From contig JAVHZZ010000003.1 in assembly GCA_036250195.1 (NCBI GenBank), positions 339,455,375 through 339,519,374 on the forward strand: a DNA stretch of 64,000 nucleotides. The letters are read 5' to 3'. The position numbers and the translations under genes are program-made. Numbering within the stretch: position 1 is the stretch's first letter; every line of letters begins with the position of its first letter. Source of the stretch: Mixophyes australis. Taxonomy: Eukaryota; Chordata; Amphibia; Anura; Limnodynastidae. The notes below the pieces were generated by a model. That model saw only the letters and a list, made by a program, of their open reading frames with translations, had not been told where the DNA came from and made no database searches. Of this stretch, positions 33,901-43,641 are shown piece by piece.

Positions 33901-35183
33901 GTTAGGCTATAACACGCTGATGTTATATTACCATCTTTTTTTTACATTTGTTAAAATAAACTATTTATTCAGAGGTTCATGTAACATAATTTGCATGTCA
34001 CTTCAGTCAGAAACAATTATGTTCTCCATGTTTTTCAATCCTGAAATGAAGAGAGGGAATCAGCAGGGTGTGAGGATATATACCCAGATCAGAAGCGAAA
34101 TTAAAACCTCAGACAAGTAAAGTGCATAACATTAATTATCTTGTTATAATGGCACCTGTCAAGGGGTGGGATATATCAGGCAGCAAGTGAAAAGTCAGTT
34201 CTTGAAGTTGGTGGTTGGAAGCAGGAACAATGGGCAAATGTAAGGATTTGAATGAAAAGCCCCCAATAGGATTTTTTGAGTGAGCACTGTATCTACGAAG
34301 AGTATAAGAGTACGTCTATGCAGCAAGTGTTGGTGTGCGGTTGAATAATTAACTAGGTATTTGGCAGTGGAGTTTTTAATTTGCAATGTAACATGGTGGT
34401 AAAATTTGAGAACAGTGGTTAATTTCATGAAGTCTTTAGAAGAGACATGGGGAGGGGGGCTAGGGGTTACTGGGTTGAATTGATCTAGTTTTGGAAATGT
34501 GGACTAAAATTACCACCCTAATCGAAATAGCTCTGTCCAAACACTGCAGCCCCAGGAATGGTTTTGGTTCCCAAAAAGTAGAACATTTATTAATCAAATT
34601 GTATCTGTTATGGATGCTGTAATATGGATGCACCCGGCCATCATCATCAACATCATCTTTTCCAGGATATTTGAAAAGGACATTGAAATGTTGTTGAAAT
34701 GAAACAAGTGGCCGCAAAACAAATAAGAACAGTAGCTAAAATATTTTTTAAAAATTCTTAATTTATATCTTATTTTTAAAAATGAAACCTATGTACTGAT
34801 GCTGTCAACATCATCAACTTTACACCGAGGCTTAGGCATGAGCAAACACCCAATCTGAGGCATAAGAGGCCGCAAGCTCAATTTCTGTTATATAATATGG
34901 TCATATTCCTGCGCATGCACAGTAAGACAAAGCGCATTCTTACATTCCACAGTTGGTTTATGTCCAGAGTAACTGAGTAACTGGAGATCAGCAAATCCTC
35001 ACATTTAATATTAAAGTATGTTACTTTCCTGCAAATATTCCTCCGTTATATGTGTTTGCTGCCCATTCTTGTCCTTCCATTCTCGCCGAATTTAGTATAT
35101 TGAACTTTTTTTTTTCTCCTTGATTTACCTCTTAACGATTATGTAGACTTGTACAGTATGTATTATTGTTCTATTGTTATTGT
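30904..35183. other. Unique sequence, no gene found
   Basis: 4.3 kb without recognisable transposon, exon or RNA gene. The longest frames here are under 90 codons and show no domain. Some segments (for example 32900-33070) are less biased in composition and could hold conserved non-coding DNA, but this cannot be judged from one sequence. Confidence 0.4.
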
Positions 35184-35520
35184 GGGCAGCACGATGGCTA
35201 AGTGGTTAGCACTTCTGCCTTACAGCACTGGGGTCATGAGTTCAATTCCAGACCATGGCCTTATCTGTGAGGAGTTTGTATGTTCTCCCAGTGTTTGCGT
35301 GGGTTTCCTCCGGGTGCTCCGGTTTCCTCCCACACTCCAAAAACATACTGGTAGGTTAATTGGCTGCTAACAAATTTCCCCTAGTCTGTGTGTCTGTGTC
35401 TGTATGTGTGTTAGGGAATTTAGACTGTAAGCTCCAATGGGGCAGGGACTGATGTGAGTGAGTTCTCTGTACAGCGCTGCGGAATTAGTGGCGCTATATA
35501 AATAAATGGTAATAATAATT
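35184..35520 (+). mobile_element. tRNA-derived SINE, best-preserved copy
   Basis: Head GGGCAGCACGATGGCTAAGTGG with box A (TGGCTAAGTGG) and box B (GAGTTCAATTCC). The body contains CTCCGGTTTCCTCCCACACT. The tail is GTGGCGCTATATAAATAAATGG followed by AATAATAATT. Full length, about 335 bp. Confidence 0.85.
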
Positions 35521-35997
35521 GTTCTAAGCATTATATTACATCCTAAATGTTTATTGTTCACTACAAATATAAATTATGTGTAAATTTGTTTACAATTTGT
35601 CTTTTCACACCACATAATTATTTCTTAATGTATAAGAATATCTGTACAGCTGTAGATGATTACTGCTAGAAAGATTCCACCATGCTGTTTAGCAGTATAC
35701 ACAAAGGCTAATTAACCTGAATAATTAGCCACTGTTCACACATCCCCACACTAGGTCTGAAACAACTGAAGCTAAAACAGAATGGACCATATCTTGCAAA
35801 CTACATGTATACCTGAAAATGCATCACAATATTACTGTTACTAGTATGAACAATTAATGTAATGTATTAAAATTAATAATTTTTTTTGTAAAACTAAACA
35901 ATTTATAATTATACAACAGGCATAATGAAAAAAAATGACAATACAAATTAACTAATTTAAATGAAACATTAAAATAAAACCAACCATAGTTTTTAAG
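35521..35997. other. No recognised feature
   Basis: A/T-rich sequence. Confidence 0.4.
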
Positions 35998-36111
35998 ATC
36001 ATCATTATCATCATTTATTTATATAGCGCCACTAATTCCGAAGTGCTGTACAGAGAACTCACATCAGTCCCTGCCCCATTGTAGCTTATACACTAAGCCA
36101 CCATGTTGATT
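35998..36111 (-). mobile_element. Internally deleted SINE copy
   Basis: Tail (CATTTATTTATATAGCGCCACTAATTCC) and adjacent 3' segment join directly to TAAGCCACCATGTTG, the complement of the tRNA-like head; the body is missing. Confidence 0.7.
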
Positions 36112-36531
36112 GGTCGCACATCTTGAAGGTCTGTTTTTCAACGTGTCAGAATTACAACACTGTCGGGGAGTTTGCATTCGTTGTGTTTATGTCGGGGTGT
36201 ATGTTGTCGATGTGTTTGTAGTCGGGATATAGACTACCACCGGTTTGATATGCCATTTCACTTGACCCTTTTATGTACATATTGGTAAGCAACCTTCTTA
36301 TGAAGAAATATATTTTTGATATAAAAGTTAAAACATTTAGTGGGCCCCGAGCTTCAGAAATAAACATGCCGGTGTGGCTTCTAAAGACCAGCCAGCAGTG
36401 ACGCTATTTAATTTGTGTGTCATAGATAGAAGGCGGGCAGAGGGTTCCTTTAGTCTCCCGCTAGTGTTGCAAGTTTCCTGGATATTACTCAACGAAGACT
36501 CCACATGATTCTGACTCTGGTGGAGGCACTG
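36112..36531. other. No recognised feature
   Basis: Short unique-looking stretch between the SINE fragment and the palindromic MITE. Confidence 0.35.
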
Positions 36532-36539
36532 TATAGGAG

Positions 36540-36855
36540 CAGGGGCGGATCCAGAGAATACTTCTACCCGGGACGATTTAGGGGGGGCGATTTAGGCCAC
36601 GCCCCCTTTTTGACATCTGAGGCTGCCGGCGGCTGCACACTATGCGCAGTTCCGTTCGGCAGTGACAGGTAAGGAGAGTGTGCTGCCCGGATGCTCTGAT
36701 TGTGTTTAAAACACAATCAGAGCGGCCGGGCTGCACACTGTCCCTACCTGTCACTGCCGAACGGAACTGCACATAGTGTGCAGCCGCCGGCAGCACAGCA
36801 GGCCCTGCTAGGGGGGGCGATCAACCTCGATCGCACCCCCCTGGATCCGCCGCTG
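36540..36855. mobile_element. hAT-type palindromic MITE, 316 bp
   Basis: Termini CAGGGGCGGATCCAG / CTGGATCCGCCGCTG. Flanks TATAGGAG (36532-36539) and CATAGGAG (36856-36863), an 8-bp duplication with one mismatch. The interior folds on itself around 36709 (GATTGTGTTTAAAACACAATC) with arms of more than 70 bp including TGTCACTGCCGAACGGAACTGC. Confidence 0.85.
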
Positions 36856-36883
36856 CATAGGAGAGATGGTCGTGAGAGCTACT

Positions 36884-37417
36884 ATAAAATGCATAGTGTT
36901 GATTACCCTTCAAATGCATTCCCCTCTTTGTTTAAAACATCCCCACAAATACAACCATAAAATAAAGACACGGACACCGACTTAAGATTGGAATAAAAAA
37001 GGTCCTTTTATTACATTATTATTATTTAAATTATATGTTTATTTTATTTTATTTTAATTATCTTTATTTTATTTTATCTATCAATACTATCAAAGCTATA
37101 AGCAATTTGGACCTTTTTCTTTATAGAGGTGGCGAAGAGCAAAGGCAGCCAGCTAAAACCAACATGAACCAATACGGTGGAAGATCGCCTCCTTTCCACC
37201 AACCCAGGTTAAGCCTTAACTATTGGCCGGTACTATACACTATAAATTAACTCAATACCCTCTGACTCAAACTGGTCAAGCCCTTTCTAGGCAAAAACCT
37301 GATACTCCTTACAAGAGTACCAACGAGTCTAATAACATTGAGGGAACCAAGGCTATATTGCCAACACATTAAGTACCGTATGTTTAACAACCTTATGACT
37401 GCCAAGCTCTCCTGCCA
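36884..37417 (-). repeat. Ngaro repeat B2 (outer, 3' end)
   Basis: 534 bp matching 37672-38205 at a constant offset of 788 bp. A 71-codon frame inside is present in both copies but is A/T-biased and probably not coding. Confidence 0.92.
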
Positions 37418-37485
37418 TTCAAAAACCTCGCTCCTCGTGACGAGGGAACATAATCAATAACCTGGAACCAGGGCGGGTGGGTGGG
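37418..37485. other. 68-bp spacer between Ngaro A2 and B2
   Basis: Present only once in the element. Contains the 13-bp palindrome CCTCGTGACGAGG (37433-37445) and a GGGCGGGTGGGTGGG run. Confidence 0.7.
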
Positions 37486-37673
37486 TCTCCGGATCCAGGA
37501 AACAGGAAGCTCTCTCCTTCTCACACTGCTTGATATATTCTTTCCACGACACTCCCACTTCCTTCCTAATTGACTGATTACACTACAGCCTTAAAACCCC
37601 CCAGTGGTGAGTAACATTATCAGCTCACAACACATGATTTTAAACTCCTTCAGCTAATGGCCTCTCTCATAAT
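37486..37673 (-). repeat. Ngaro repeat A2
   Basis: 188 bp identical by eye to 44369-44556. It joins B1 through the shared AT at 37672-37673. Confidence 0.92.
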
Positions 37674-38205
37674 AAAATGCATAGTGTTGATTACCCTTCA
37701 AATGCATTCCCCTCTTTGTTTAAAACATCCCCACAAATACAACCATAAAATAAAGACACGGACACCGACTTAAGATTGGAATAAAAAAGGTCCTTTTATT
37801 ACATTATTATTATTTAAATTATATGTTTATTTTATTTTATTTTAATTATCTTTATTTTATTTTATCTATCAATACTATCAAAGCTATAAGCAATTTGGAC
37901 CTTTTTCTTTATAGAGGTGGCGAAGAGCAAAGGCAGCCAGCTAAAACCAACATGAACCAATACGGTGGAAGATCGCCTCCTTTCCACCAACCCAGGTTAA
38001 GCCTTAACTATTGGCCGGTACTATACACTATAAATTAACTCAATACCCTCTGACTCAAACTGGTCAAGCCCTTTCTAGGCAAAAACCTGATACTCCTTAC
38101 AAGAGTACCAACGAGTCTAATAACATTGAGGGAACCAAGGCTATATTGCCAACACATTAAGTACCGTATGTTTAACAACCTTATGACTGCCAAGCTCTCC
38201 TGCCA
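37672..38205 (-). repeat. Ngaro repeat B1 (inner)
   Basis: Second copy of the 534-bp repeat, ending 12 bp from the hydrolase stop codon. Confidence 0.92.
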
Positions 38206-38217
38206 CAGCCGAGTGCC

Positions 38218-38871
38218 CTACGGACCACGCGGCCCGCCACCTAAAGAAAAAACTAAACCCTTGAGCTCTGAAAAAATCCTCTCTATGAACAAAACCGTTC
38301 CTACTGGCGACAAATGAACCCCATCTGCTCTAAAAAGATGCCTCTTGTCTACCGTTAACCCAGGATGACTAATGACAACCCCCTGCGTGCCCCTAATGTT
38401 CTGTCTTGCGTATCCATTTATCTTTTTAACCACCTTTATCAATGTGGCCGGGGGAATAGATGATCTCCAGGACAATCGAGGTATAATGTTGGACCAACAA
38501 ACCTTCATTGAAGGCCATCGGGCATGTATCTGTGCGAGATCTTCACGAATATTAATGATTAAATCAAGGGATTTGCCCTTTCCTACATCATTACCTCCCA
38601 AATGAATGACCACTATATCCGGGGTACCGTGCACTTCTATTTCTTCCCTTAACGTGGGAATCAAAGCCGCCCATACCATGCCCCTTTTACCCAACCAGCG
38701 GATGTCAACTGGGTGTGTGAAACCGGACCAACTCTCCGCTATCCTGTGCTTCGCAGCCCAAAAGATAAATGAATGACCCACGACCCATATCCTCGTCTTC
38801 TTCACCGAAAAACCTAAAACAAATTGAATAGTCTCATCAATCATAACCGTGTCTGAGACATGATCCACCAA
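38218..38871 (-). CDS. SGNH/GDSL-type hydrolase of the Ngaro element
   Basis: 217 codons as an open frame; the first ATG is at 38844 (residue 10). Motifs of the SGNH hydrolase superfamily: nucleophile Ser34 in VVGHSF (block I), a Gly near 61-64 (block II), GGND at 92-95 with Asn94 (block III), and DGVHLSP with Asp183 and His186 (block V). All catalytic residues are present. The family hydrolyses esters of lipids, sugars or acylated substrates; the substrate here is unknown. Hydrolase ORFs are known in Ngaro elements, and esterases also occur in some LINEs, where they are thought to aid membrane or RNP interactions. No signal peptide or membrane segment is seen. It is the last gene, about 520 bp after the recombinase, and ends just before repeat B1. 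It may be expressed by splicing or read-through. Confidence 0.85.
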   Translation of the reverse strand: MVDHVSDTVMIDETIQFVLGFSVKKTRIWVVGHSFIFWAAKHRIAESWSGFTHPVDIRWLGKRGMVWAALIPTLREEIEVHGTPDIVVIHLGGNDVGKGKSLDLIINIREDLAQIHARWPSMKVCWSNIIPRLSWRSSIPPATLIKVVKKINGYARQNIRGTQGVVISHPGLTVDKRHLFRADGVHLSPVGTVLFIERIFSELKGLVFSLGGGPRGP

Positions 38872-39387
38872 ACAACCGTGTTAACAAACGGAACTATATT
38901 ATTATTTTATCTTTATTTTTATTTAAATTATAACACTTCGCTGAGGTATCCCCTCCCTACCAGAGGGGCCACCCCAACTAAATTCGAATATTGGAAAGGG
39001 AAAAAAGATCCTATCTTTAGTTCTAAAGGCAATTGATTTTATCTATTTTGTCTCGTTTATTGACTGATTTATTTATTTATTTTTATCTATTTTGTCTCGC
39101 TAAACTGGAATTATCTTTATTCTTTAATTCTTAACAAAAGGAAATGGAAAATTGGTAACCCATATGTAGGTAAAAACCCCTTGTAAACCCCGGGAGGCAC
39201 ACACACTAATCAGGCCTTGCCAAGGAAAACAAGAGGAAAAATCCCTCCATGCCCCCGTTTAACACAGCGAGCAGCATAACCCTGGGTCACCAAGTGATAG
39301 ATGAGAAAAGAAGAGATGAAAGCGATAAAGAACCATGAGAGACATAAGGAGAGAACATGACCATATATATAAGAGCCCTTACAAGGC
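38872..39387. other. Non-coding gap between recombinase and hydrolase genes
   Basis: A/T-rich with T/A simple sequence (TTTATTTATTTATTTTTATC) at 38890-39120. Could contain an intron or leader for the hydrolase; no splice sites assigned. Confidence 0.4.
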
Positions 39388-40305
39388 TCATTTATCCGGC
39401 CGGATATATTTCTTATAGGCCTGTGACTTCCATCTCCCTAGCGCTTGAATCTCATTGACAGATGCCCCTCTGGCTGCAGCGGCGGTGGCCGCCCCTATTC
39501 TGAAGGAATGCGTGCCATATTCAACAGGGTTAAGGCCAACCTCCCCAAGGCCCCGTTTTAACAAAGCACTAAATTGAAATTTAGTTACTGGCGTATTGTC
39601 AGAATGACTTAACCACAAACCTTCCCCTGGGGGGCGAATTTTAGCGAATTGATTGGCCAGCTTGACCGGGCATATGGATGTTTCCTGCTGCTCCGTAATC
39701 GCTAACCAATGACCTCTGCCTAGCTGATCCGTTTTGGATTTGACTATCTTACAACGTATCACATTAGTTTGTAAAATAACATTTCTAAACAACAAAGCTC
39801 CCCCTATGTCGTTCTTAGATCTGGCTACCAACTCACTAACCCTAAAGGCTCCGTGATACGCCATTGAAAAAGCCAGCCCGAATAGCAAAGCCTCATAGTC
39901 ATCTGTAGCTAAATAACGCAATGCCGCAATCAATCTGGCTAAAATTTGCCCGTCAATCGGCCGGCGTGTGTCGCTAGTTATAGGCTGAATCCTGGCCCAA
40001 CCCTTCAGCGCTTTAGTTATGATAAATGACTTTGTGGGATCCTGCGCGCTGTCTAACTTAGCCGTGAATGAAATACCAGCCAAAAGGGACCCCATCTTTG
40101 CTCTAGAAACCCCTTCGTTGTAACACTTCCACATAAAACCCGTAATGGAGGGAATCTGACCTGAAGTGTCGCTGTTGCAAGATGCGCAGTAACTCAACCA
40201 ACGTTCCCATGCCCCTTGATAACATTTCCTAGTTGCCGGAGCCAGGGACGCTTCTGCTAGCCACCTTATCCCTAACGAACCATCTGCCAAACATAAGGAG
40301 GACAC
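39388..40305 (-). CDS. Tyrosine recombinase (Ngaro integrase)
   Basis: 305 codons. The phage-integrase fold is complete: an N-terminal core-binding region (SLAPATRKCYQGAWERWLSY, residues 21-40), catalytic Arg155 in GAFRVSEL, Lys in KSKTDQ (189-194), the His266-x2-Arg269 box in GTHSFRIGAA, LGRW (289-292) and the nucleophilic Tyr300 in YKKYIRPDK. The enzyme would integrate the circular DNA made by reverse transcription by strand exchange at a short core. There is no early ATG. The frame overlaps the end of the RT gene by 34 bp and lies -1 to it, so translation by -1 frameshift or reinitiation is likely (inference). No stop or gap: apparently functional. Confidence 0.93.
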   Translation of the reverse strand: MSSLCLADGSLGIRWLAEASLAPATRKCYQGAWERWLSYCASCNSDTSGQIPSITGFMWKCYNEGVSRAKMGSLLAGISFTAKLDSAQDPTKSFIITKALKGWARIQPITSDTRRPIDGQILARLIAALRYLATDDYEALLFGLAFSMAYHGAFRVSELVARSKNDIGGALLFRNVILQTNVIRCKIVKSKTDQLGRGHWLAITEQQETSICPVKLANQFAKIRPPGEGLWLSHSDNTPVTKFQFSALLKRGLGEVGLNPVEYGTHSFRIGAATAAAARGASVNEIQALGRWKSQAYKKYIRPDK

Positions 40306-42056
40306 TGTAAGCCAGTTAAACTTGCATGTGGAGCCAGAGATCTAAAACGCTGCCATTCAAAGCGGGAAAGAGCATCAGCTATTTGGTTGTCCACGCCAGG
40401 AACATGACGTGCCCGAAAGGTAATATCAGACTCTAAACACCTCAACACCAGGACACGGAGCAAATTAATCGCCGTGCGTGAGGAGGCGCTTTGCTTGTTA
40501 ATAGCCTGCACCACACCTAAGTTGTCGCACCAAAAAACCACGCTCCTGCCGCGCAACCGGACAGCCCACAGCTCCAAAGCCACAACGATGGGAAACAACT
40601 CTAACGTTAACAGATTTCGCACCAGGCCTTCGGATCTCCATGACTCCGGCCAGGGTGCCGCGCACCATTCCCCTTGAAAAAAGGCACCAAAACCTTTCGA
40701 GCCTGATGCGTCTGTATGCAAATCCAACGAAGTACTAGCTACTGCGTGTGCTGGCCATACTCTTACACCGTTGAAAGCCACTAGAAAACGACTCCATATG
40801 CCTAGATCCTCCCTAATCTCTGTTGACAAACGCACCTGGGAATGGGGACTACGCAAGCCTGACGTTGCTAGCTGAAGCTTCCTACAAAATACTCGGCCCA
40901 TGGGTATTACTCGGCAGGCAAAGTTGAAAGAACCTAGCAATGATTGAACTTTACGCAACGTACAAGATGGAACAGCCAAGACCTCTTGTATCAGGGATTG
41001 TAACTTAGCCACTTTATCAGATGGTAAACGACAACAACCTTCCACTGTGTCAATTTCGATACCTAAAAACCTCAGGCATGTGGCCGGGCCCTCCGTTTTG
41101 TCTGCAGCTACTGGCACCCCCATCACACGAAACAACGCCTGCGCAGCATACAGTGTTTCCTTACAACTAGGGGAATCAGCCGGACCTATAAACAGGAAGT
41201 CATCAAGATAATGCGCAATGCCGCGATGTCCCGTCCCCGCCCCGATACACCAATGGAGGAATGAACTAAACGCCTCAAAATATGCGCACGATACTGAACA
41301 GCCCATTGGCAGGCACCGATCCACATAGTAACGGTTCTGAATTCTAAAACCCATAAATTTAAAGGACTCTGGATGCAACGGAAGGAGGCGAAAGGCCGAT
41401 TCTATGTCCAACTTGGCCATAAGCGCACCATTGCCAAATTCTCTCACTAGTGCTAACGCATCATCAAAGGACTGGTACACCACTGAGCTAATTTGGGGGT
41501 CAATAGCATCATTAACTGACTTACCCGCCGGGTAAGATAAATGCTGGATTAACCTAAATTTTCCTGGGGCCTTCTTAGGTACTATTCCCACCGGGGAAAT
41601 GACTAAGTCTTGAATGGGAGGGGATGAAAAAGGACCCACCATGCGCCCAAGGCCTATCTCTTTACCCACTTTTTCCGCTAAGATGTCGGGGTGTGCATAC
41701 GCTGAGCGAAGGTTTCTGGCGGCAGTACCCGCCACCCCACTATTTATGGGAAGACGAAAACCAAGGCGAAAACCCTCCCTGAGAAAAGAGGCCTGCGCCG
41801 CATCTGGGTAAAGGGACAGCCATTTGCAGAGGATAGGGAATATAATGGGGGAGTCCGCTTTAGACAGAACCCCCCGCCCCTCCCCGTCCCCTACCGACTC
41901 CGACGGAGCCCCTAGGGCATTCTTTAAGGGGATGACTACCTCTACAATTGGTGCAGACGTGTCTATACCGGCACGAATCCCCCCTCCCGCATGAGGAATT
42001 GTTAAAGGCGAAACAACGGTTTTTGGAAGACTGGGGAGCACCTCGTCTCCCCCCAT
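40272..42056 (-). CDS. Reverse transcriptase / RNase H (Ngaro pol)
   Basis: 594 codons from an ATG at 42056. The RT domain includes GKFRLIQHLSYP, LDIESAFRLLPLHP (catalytic Asp), GCSVSCAYFEAF and the active-site YLDD at about residues 281-284 (DNA near 41205). The RNase H domain follows with LHTDASGSKGFG (first Asp), LLTLELFPIVVALELWA (Glu), FWCDNLGVVQAINK (Asp) and DNQIADALSRF (final Asp). The RT resembles DIRS/Ngaro enzymes rather than LTR-type pol: no protease, no DDE integrase. The 5' end overlaps gag by about 197 bp in another frame, and the 3' end overlaps the recombinase frame by 34 bp. No disruptions seen. It copies the element RNA into DNA, probably in a gag particle. Confidence 0.93.
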   Translation of the reverse strand: MGGDEVLPSLPKTVVSPLTIPHAGGGIRAGIDTSAPIVEVVIPLKNALGAPSESVGDGEGRGVLSKADSPIIFPILCKWLSLYPDAAQASFLREGFRLGFRLPINSGVAGTAARNLRSAYAHPDILAEKVGKEIGLGRMVGPFSSPPIQDLVISPVGIVPKKAPGKFRLIQHLSYPAGKSVNDAIDPQISSVVYQSFDDALALVREFGNGALMAKLDIESAFRLLPLHPESFKFMGFRIQNRYYVDRCLPMGCSVSCAYFEAFSSFLHWCIGAGTGHRGIAHYLDDFLFIGPADSPSCKETLYAAQALFRVMGVPVAADKTEGPATCLRFLGIEIDTVEGCCRLPSDKVAKLQSLIQEVLAVPSCTLRKVQSLLGSFNFACRVIPMGRVFCRKLQLATSGLRSPHSQVRLSTEIREDLGIWSRFLVAFNGVRVWPAHAVASTSLDLHTDASGSKGFGAFFQGEWCAAPWPESWRSEGLVRNLLTLELFPIVVALELWAVRLRGRSVVFWCDNLGVVQAINKQSASSRTAINLLRVLVLRCLESDITFRARHVPGVDNQIADALSRFEWQRFRSLAPHASLTGLQCPPYVWQMVR

Positions 42057-43641
42057 ACGGAAACCTGGTTAACTGAGGGGGACCGTACCCCATGCTCACC
42101 TCCCACACCTGGGCTCTATTCAATCTTAACCAGATCTCAACATCCTTAAAAGCCAGGGGCATATAAAGCTGACCGTGTACCTTCTCGCGGAACAGCTTAT
42201 CGTACAATCTCCAGGTACCTGGGCGTTCACAACTATGCATCTCATTAATAAGGTGAAGGTATTTCCATACGTCTATAAGTGCATCAGGTCTAGTTTCCAA
42301 ATAACAAGCTGAGAAAACGGAGTACCCTGTCAGCCAGTTCGAAAAGTTTCTGTAAGCATCCTCCCCGACTCCCCCTCGCATGCACGCAGCTGCCAACTCC
42401 TTTTGAGCGACCTTCGTCAGTTCAAATATATCAACATAATGACCTCTCTTGATCTTGTGCCTCATGCTGCGCCTAACTCCTATCAACAATGCCGTGTTTT
42501 CACATCTAACTAGGGGACCTCCAGCCGGAGTAGGAGACGCTGCCTCCCGCCGATCTACGTTCTTCCTCTTAGTTCCCCCGAAGTGGGTGTTAAGAATTTT
42601 AATGAGCTTGCGCTGACCCTGCCTGGGAGAAGATGGGGCAGACTCATCACTGGTGGTGGCTATGCTAGAACTGGACATGTAGGTGTTGCTTACAGTAGAA
42701 CCATCATACTCACCGACCGCTGCCTGCGCCTCCTGCAGGTCCAATCTCGCTCCGCCCTCGCCTTCCGAAACAACTTGGTGCGACCCCTGCTGCCCTGTCG
42801 AAGTCCCCGCTGCCTCTTCCTGTTGGAGCTGCGACCCTGCTCCGTCCACGCCCGTCTGCCCTGCGACTGAAGATGGCTGCATCTGTGAAACTGGATAAGA
42901 AGACATGTTAGCACGTGGGGAAGACAGGTTATGCAACTGTTGAGTAGGAACCCCATCCGGGGTAGGTACCGGGGGGGGAACCATGAGGTGACCTAGGAAA
43001 CCCGCTTGAGGGGGAACCCCTTGATCCCTACTTCCTTGTTGTCTAACCAGAGAAAACGAATCCGTACCAGAAACGCCAGAACTATTAAACAAGGAGGGTT
43101 GAGGATAAGAATGCACGTACTGACCCGCAAGGGCTGGATAAGGGGCCGACCACAAATTCCCCGCTTCCACTACAGACCCATAACCTCTAGGGGGGTACGG
43201 TAATGACCAAGAGGGGGCGGGTCCCTCCACCCTGTGTTGCTGGCCGACATGTTGCTGCAACGGCCACATCACGGCTGTGTCAGAGGCCAGTGATCGATTA
43301 GGAGCCGAACAAACAGAAGGGGACTGCTGATGGGCTGAACCCCCCATACCTAGGGGGAAACCCACCGGGGCTGGGCCCAGCAAACCAGGGGCCCTGTTGG
43401 AAGATATCCCCACCCCAGCCTGATGCAAGGAGTCCATGGAAAAAAGGAGGGGGGAGGATGAGGAGGGAGGAGGGGGGGGGGTCCCTGGCCTGGGAGGAGG
43501 ACAGGGAGGAAAGGGGGTTGAGAGGGAGAAGGGCGTGGGGGGTGGACAGGTGGCACGAATAATGGAGGGAATGAGGCAGGGACCCAGGAAACTGTTGCCC
43601 GGAAGAAACCAAGGAGGGGGACCCTGAAACCGCCCCCAGAC
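41860..43641 (-). CDS. Gag-like protein, C-terminal part with zinc fingers (Ngaro ORF1b)
   Basis: The frame is open from the codon after a stop at 43642-43644 down to 41860; the first ATG is at 43437. The N-terminal 240 residues are Gly/Pro/Ser/Gln-rich and low in complexity. A better-ordered part follows (TKRKNVDRREAASPT; MRHKIKRGHYVDIFELTKVA; NWLTGYSVFSACYLETRPDA), probably the capsid-like region. Near the C-terminus come two Cys-rich fingers: a CCCH-like CFAFNNSSCGRGDSCRYRH, then CTNCRGSHPLKEC. This layout matches the ORF1 of Ngaro/DIRS elements, thought to package the RNA. The upstream half lies in a different frame (43298-44203). Confidence 0.8.
   Translation of the reverse strand, partial: VWGRFQGPPPWFLPGNSFLGPCLIPSIIRATCPPPTPFSLSTPFPPCPPPRPGTPPPPPSSSSPLLFSMDSLHQAGVGISSNRAPGLLGPAPVGFPLGMGGSAHQQSPSVCSAPNRSLASDTAVMWPLQQHVGQQHRVEGPAPSWSLPYPPRGYGSVVEAGNLWSAPYPALAGQYVHSYPQPSLFNSSGVSGTDSFSLVRQQGSRDQGVPPQAGFLGHLMVPPPVPTPDGVPTQQLHNLSSPRANMSSYPVSQMQPSSVAGQTGVDGAGSQLQQEEAAGTSTGQQGSHQVVSEGEGGARLDLQEAQAAVGEYDGSTVSNTYMSSSSIATTSDESAPSSPRQGQRKLIKILNTHFGGTKRKNVDRREAASPTPAGGPLVRCENTALLIGVRRSMRHKIKRGHYVDIFELTKVAQKELAAACMRGGVGEDAYRNFSNWLTGYSVFSACYLETRPDALIDVWKYLHLINEMHSCERPGTWRLYDKLFREKVHGQLYMPLAFKDVEIWLRLNRAQVWEVSMGYGPPQLTRFPYGGRRGAPQSSKNRCFAFNNSSCGRGDSCRYRHVCTNCRGSHPLKECPRGSVGVGRGRGGAGGSV

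Noticed and set aside
37035..38038. Two identical 71-codon frames
   Set aside because: Identity comes from the duplicated Ngaro repeat B; the start is A/T simple sequence and the peptide has no motif.
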